DNA of 64,000 nucleotides, taken from Winogradskyella bathintestinalis (GTDB taxonomy: Bacteria > Bacteroidota > Bacteroidia > Flavobacteriales > Flavobacteriaceae). The stretch is taken from contig NZ_JASDDK010000002.1 in the NCBI RefSeq assembly GCF_030407435.1, positions 124,001 through 188,000 on the forward strand. Reading direction: 5' to 3'. Position numbers and translations under genes: made by a program. Of this stretch, positions 61,403 through 64,000 are shown one piece after another (the first letter of the stretch is position 1; each line of letters starts with the position of its first letter). The notes beneath the pieces were generated by a model that searched no databases, was not told the DNA's origin, and saw nothing but the letters and a program-made list of their open reading frames with translations.

Positions 61403-63355
61403 TTAACGCCATTCCATCCGTTGTAATCTTACTGCATTTAAAATAGCCAATAATGCCACTCCTACATCTGCAAATACCGCTTCCCACATTGTTGCCAAGC
61501 CACCTGCACCCAAAATTAGAACAACAACTTTTACTCCAAATGCTAAAATGATATTCTGCCAAACAATTTTGCGGGTGGAACGACTTATTTTAATGGCTCT
61601 CACTACTTTTGAAGGTTGGTCAGTTTGAATAATAACATCTGCGGTTTCTATTGCGACATCACTACCTAAACCACCCATCGCAATACCAACGTTACTCGCT
61701 GCTAAAACTGGTGCATCGTTGATGCCATCGCCAATAAAGGCTATTTTGTTTTCTGGGTTTTTCTTTAATGTTTCAACTTCATTCAATTTATCTTCTGGTA
61801 ATAATCCACCTTTAGCACTTTTAATATTTAACTCTTTAGCGACTTGTTGAGTAATGGAATCTTTATCACCTGAAAGCATCATAATATTTTTAATGCCTAC
61901 TTTTTGTAAATTAACAATTGTTTCTTTGGCATCTTCTTTCAATTCATCTGCAATGACCACGTACCCTGCAAATTGATTATCAATTGCAACTAATACAATA
62001 GATTCTACAATAGATACCGTTTCCGATGGAACATTAATGTTATTCGTAGTCATTAAGGCTTTATTACCTACTAAAACTGTTTTACCATTTACAATGCCTT
62101 TTAATCCTTTACCTGCAATTTCAGAAACGTCTTGTGCTTCAAAATCTTCTCCTTCTGCTTTATACTCTAAAATTGCTTTAGCGATTGGATGAGTAGATTG
62201 TTCTTCCATTGCCATTAGGTATTTCATAAATTCGGCTTCTTCCCAACCAATTGCTTTAACCTCTTTTATTTTGAATACACCTTTGGTAACGGTTCCTGTT
62301 TTGTCCATCACCAATGTATTTATCTTGGTCATTGCGTCGAGAAACGATGCACCTTTGAACAATATTCCATTTTTTGAAGCTGCTCCCAATCCACCGAAAT
62401 AACCTAATGGAATTGAAATCACTAACGCACAAGGACAAGATATTACCAAGAAAATTAAGGCTCTATATAACCAATCTCTAAACACATAATCATCTACAAA
62501 AAAGTAAGGAATGAATGTTACACCTATAGCTAAAAACACCACTATTGGTGTATATATACGTGCAAACTGTCTGATAAATAATTCTGTTTTAGATTTACGT
62601 GCTGTTGCATTTTGAACCAAATCTAATATTCTGGCAATAGAACTATCTTCAAATTTGTTGGTTACTTCAACTTCAATAACACTTTCTAAATTAATACTGC
62701 CTGCGTAAACTTTTGCTTCTTTCTGTATGGAATCAGGTTTACTCTCGCCTGTTAAAGCTGCGGTATTTAATGATGCTTTTTCAGATAATAAAACACCATC
62801 CAATGGAATCTTTTCACCAACACGAATTTGAATTTTCTCTCCAATGTTTACATCTTCTGGCGAAACACTTTTATAATCACCTTCACGAAACACATTGGCT
62901 TCTTTCGGTCTAACATCCAATAATGCTTTTATATTTCCTTTTGCTCTATTGACTGCTGCATTTTGAAACAATTCGCCAACTGCATAAAATAACATTACCG
63001 CAACACCTTCGGGATATTCGCCAATGATAAATGCTCCAATTGTAGCGATTGACATTAAGAAAAATTCTGTGAAAACATCGCCTTTTGTAATACTTTTCCA
63101 TCCTTCTTTTACCACAGGAAAACCAACAGGAATATAGGCTATGCCATACCAAATAATTCTTATCCAGTCTTTAAAGAATGTAACATTAAAATAATCTAAA
63201 GCAATACCAGCAATGAGCATTGTAAAACTTACTATTGCTGGAATGTATGCTTTAAAATTGTTCGGTTCACTTCCGTGATTATGTCCATCATCGTGACTAT
63301 GTTCATTTTCTGAATGTGCCTTTAGGTCTTTTAAATTTAATTTCTTTTTTTTCAT
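61403..63355 (-). CDS. zntA: Zn/Cd/Pb-type P1B ATPase
   Basis: 650 residues. No N-terminal HMA domain, but a His-rich start (HSENEHSHDDGHNHGSE). Motifs in order: TGES near 202-205, CPC 307-309 in the sixth membrane helix, DKTGTVTKG with phosphorylated D351, THPIA near 392 and GDGINDAP near 543. The late ILNAVRL and FADVGV helices are typical of the ZntA group. It expels Zn2+, Cd2+ or Pb2+ from the cytoplasm. A Fur-type regulator gene lies 57 bp upstream. Confidence 0.9.
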   Translation of the reverse strand: MKKKKLNLKDLKAHSENEHSHDDGHNHGSEPNNFKAYIPAIVSFTMLIAGIALDYFNVTFFKDWIRIIWYGIAYIPVGFPVVKEGWKSITKGDVFTEFFLMSIATIGAFIIGEYPEGVAVMLFYAVGELFQNAAVNRAKGNIKALLDVRPKEANVFREGDYKSVSPEDVNIGEKIQIRVGEKIPLDGVLLSEKASLNTAALTGESKPDSIQKEAKVYAGSINLESVIEVEVTNKFEDSSIARILDLVQNATARKSKTELFIRQFARIYTPIVVFLAIGVTFIPYFFVDDYVFRDWLYRALIFLVISCPCALVISIPLGYFGGLGAASKNGILFKGASFLDAMTKINTLVMDKTGTVTKGVFKIKEVKAIGWEEAEFMKYLMAMEEQSTHPIAKAILEYKAEGEDFEAQDVSEIAGKGLKGIVNGKTVLVGNKALMTTNNINVPSETVSIVESIVLVAIDNQFAGYVVIADELKEDAKETIVNLQKVGIKNIMMLSGDKDSITQQVAKELNIKSAKGGLLPEDKLNEVETLKKNPENKIAFIGDGINDAPVLAASNVGIAMGGLGSDVAIETADVIIQTDQPSKVVRAIKISRSTRKIVWQNIILAFGVKVVVLILGAGGLATMWEAVFADVGVALLAILNAVRLQRMEWR

Positions 63356-63412
63356 TGATTCTTAAATTTATTTCAAAGATGCCTTAAAATCAACTGCAAT
63401 GGAAGTGCATTT

Positions 63413-63826
63413 TTAGCTACTACATTTATCACAAATACCTTTTACAACCAAGTTGACGTTTTCAGACACAAAACCATCTGGTACTTTTATTTGAGGGATT
63501 TTATGGTCTGTTAAGCAAATAGTTTTATTGCAATTAATACAATGGAAATGCAAGTGTAAATCGGTTTCAATTTCACAATTACATCCTTTTTCACAGAGCG
63601 CATATTTTGTAATTCCCGTACCATCATCTATTTGATGGACTATTCCTTTATCTTCAAATGTTTTTACAGTTCTGTATAAAGTCGTTCTATCTGCCTTTTC
63701 AAAAGCATTTTCAATATCACTTAAAGTAACAGCGACCTCTTTTTCTGCAAGAAACTTATATATAAGCAAACGCATTGCTGTTATGCGAATATCTTTTGAC
63801 TCTAATACTTCTTCTATTGTGTTCAT
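63413..63826 (-). CDS. Fur-family metalloregulator (Zur/Fur-like)
   Basis: 137 residues. Winged helix (RITAMRLLIYKFLAEKEVAV ... DRTTLYRTVKTFEDKGIVHQ) then the dimer domain with metal ligands HLHFHC (near 90-95), CxxC pairs CINC and CDKC. The His-x-His-x-His type site and two zinc pairs fit Zur/Fur. It likely senses Zn or related ions and regulates this cluster. It ends 57 bp before the P-ATPase gene and its start is 2 bp from the preceding gene. Confidence 0.88.
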   Translation of the reverse strand: MNTIEEVLESKDIRITAMRLLIYKFLAEKEVAVTLSDIENAFEKADRTTLYRTVKTFEDKGIVHQIDDGTGITKYALCEKGCNCEIETDLHLHFHCINCNKTICLTDHKIPQIKVPDGFVSENVNLVVKGICDKCSS

Positions 63827-63828
63827 AA

Positions 63829-64000
63829 TTAATGTGCGTGTTCTGCTTCCCCTTTTTTCATTTCTGCGTTAAGGTAATACGCATTATTATATGCGAATTG
63901 CGTGTTAATTTCCACGTTTTCAACGAATTGAATTGAAACCCAAAGACCATCTTTAGTGCCTATAACTACTTCGATAGGTTTAAAGCTCCAATCGTCATTT
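63829..64000 (-). CDS. Efflux adaptor C-terminal fragment, cut by window edge
   Basis: The last 56 codons of a gene that runs off the right edge. The frame reads KPIEVVIGTKDGLWVSIQFV, then AYNNAYYLNAEMKKGEAEHA and H and a stop at 63829-63831. NAYYLNAEMKKGEAEHAH is typical of the C terminus of HlyD-type metal-efflux adaptors (CzcB/CusB). It would be a second adaptor gene of the metal block and lies 2 bp upstream of the Fur-type gene. Confidence 0.7.
   Translation of the reverse strand, partial: NDDWSFKPIEVVIGTKDGLWVSIQFVENVEINTQFAYNNAYYLNAEMKKGEAEHAH

Overview
The window (64 kb, AT-rich) comes from a marine-type Flavobacteriaceae (Bacteroidota) chromosome. The evidence is TAnnTTTG-type -7 boxes, weak or absent Shine-Dalgarno sequences, a secreted protein with a type IX secretion C-terminal tail, DUF983/DUF6266-type proteins, GbsR-type regulators, and Bacteroidota-style CusA/CusB and HYC_CC_PP proteins. 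There are no rRNA or tRNA genes and no CRISPR array. Nearly all ORFs are intact; two or three short decayed genes were found.

Layout. (1) 1-4.4 kb, minus strand: the start of a large hybrid NRPS-PKS (A-PCP-KS...) that runs off the left edge, a methyltransferase and a CPBP-like membrane protein without catalytic residues. (2) 4.7-10.7 kb: housekeeping and envelope genes (YdjM-like hydrolase, outer-membrane phospholipase A, SLC13 transporter with MscS channel, sterol-desaturase-like hydroxylase). (3) 10.9-12.7 kb: two tandem universal stress proteins. (4) 13.0-18.6 kb: a sulfane-sulfur/thiosulfate cluster (DUF983, Crp/Fnr regulator, TauE/SafE exporter, methyltransferase, CstB-like persulfide dioxygenase-rhodanese, split YeeE/YedE transporter). 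Four promoters here carry the same dyad GTAAC-N4-GTTAC at exactly the same distance from a -7 box. (5) 18.7-22.0 kb: a TetR-controlled thiol/oxidative-stress set (HAD dehalogenase, DsbA/FrnE, AhpD-like protein, small secreted protein) with three related operators. (6) 22.4-28.5 kb: a mannitol-type operon (outer-membrane protein, NCS1 permease, mannitol dehydrogenase, fructokinase) next to a divergent NrtR-like Nudix regulator with a broken catalytic box.

(7) 28.9-32.9 kb: a TetR-led reductase/aldehyde-detoxification operon. (8) 33.3-36.9 kb: decayed genes, a Kef-type K+/H+ antiporter with its flavodoxin-like partner, and MarC. (9) 37-43.9 kb: TetR, and a GbsR-controlled RND drug-efflux operon. 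(10) 44.7-48.8 kb: a secreted Asp-box (sortilin-like) T9SS cargo gene and a TPR-LuxR regulator, with helically phased CGTGACA repeats between them. (11) 49.2-51.5 kb: DUF6266 and DUF6943-like genes and about 1.1 kb of repeat-rich non-coding DNA, possibly the edge of a mobile island. (12) 51.5-64 kb: a minus-strand heavy-metal resistance block (efflux adaptor fragment, Fur-type regulator, Zn/Cd-type P-ATPase, CusA/CusB/TolC efflux, CDF transporter, metal-binding small proteins), closed by a terminator.

The most notable observations are the four-promoter Crp/Fnr-type regulon in region 4, the three-operator TetR regulon in region 5, and a REP-like repeat family present both between genes and, in frame, inside the CusA coding sequence.
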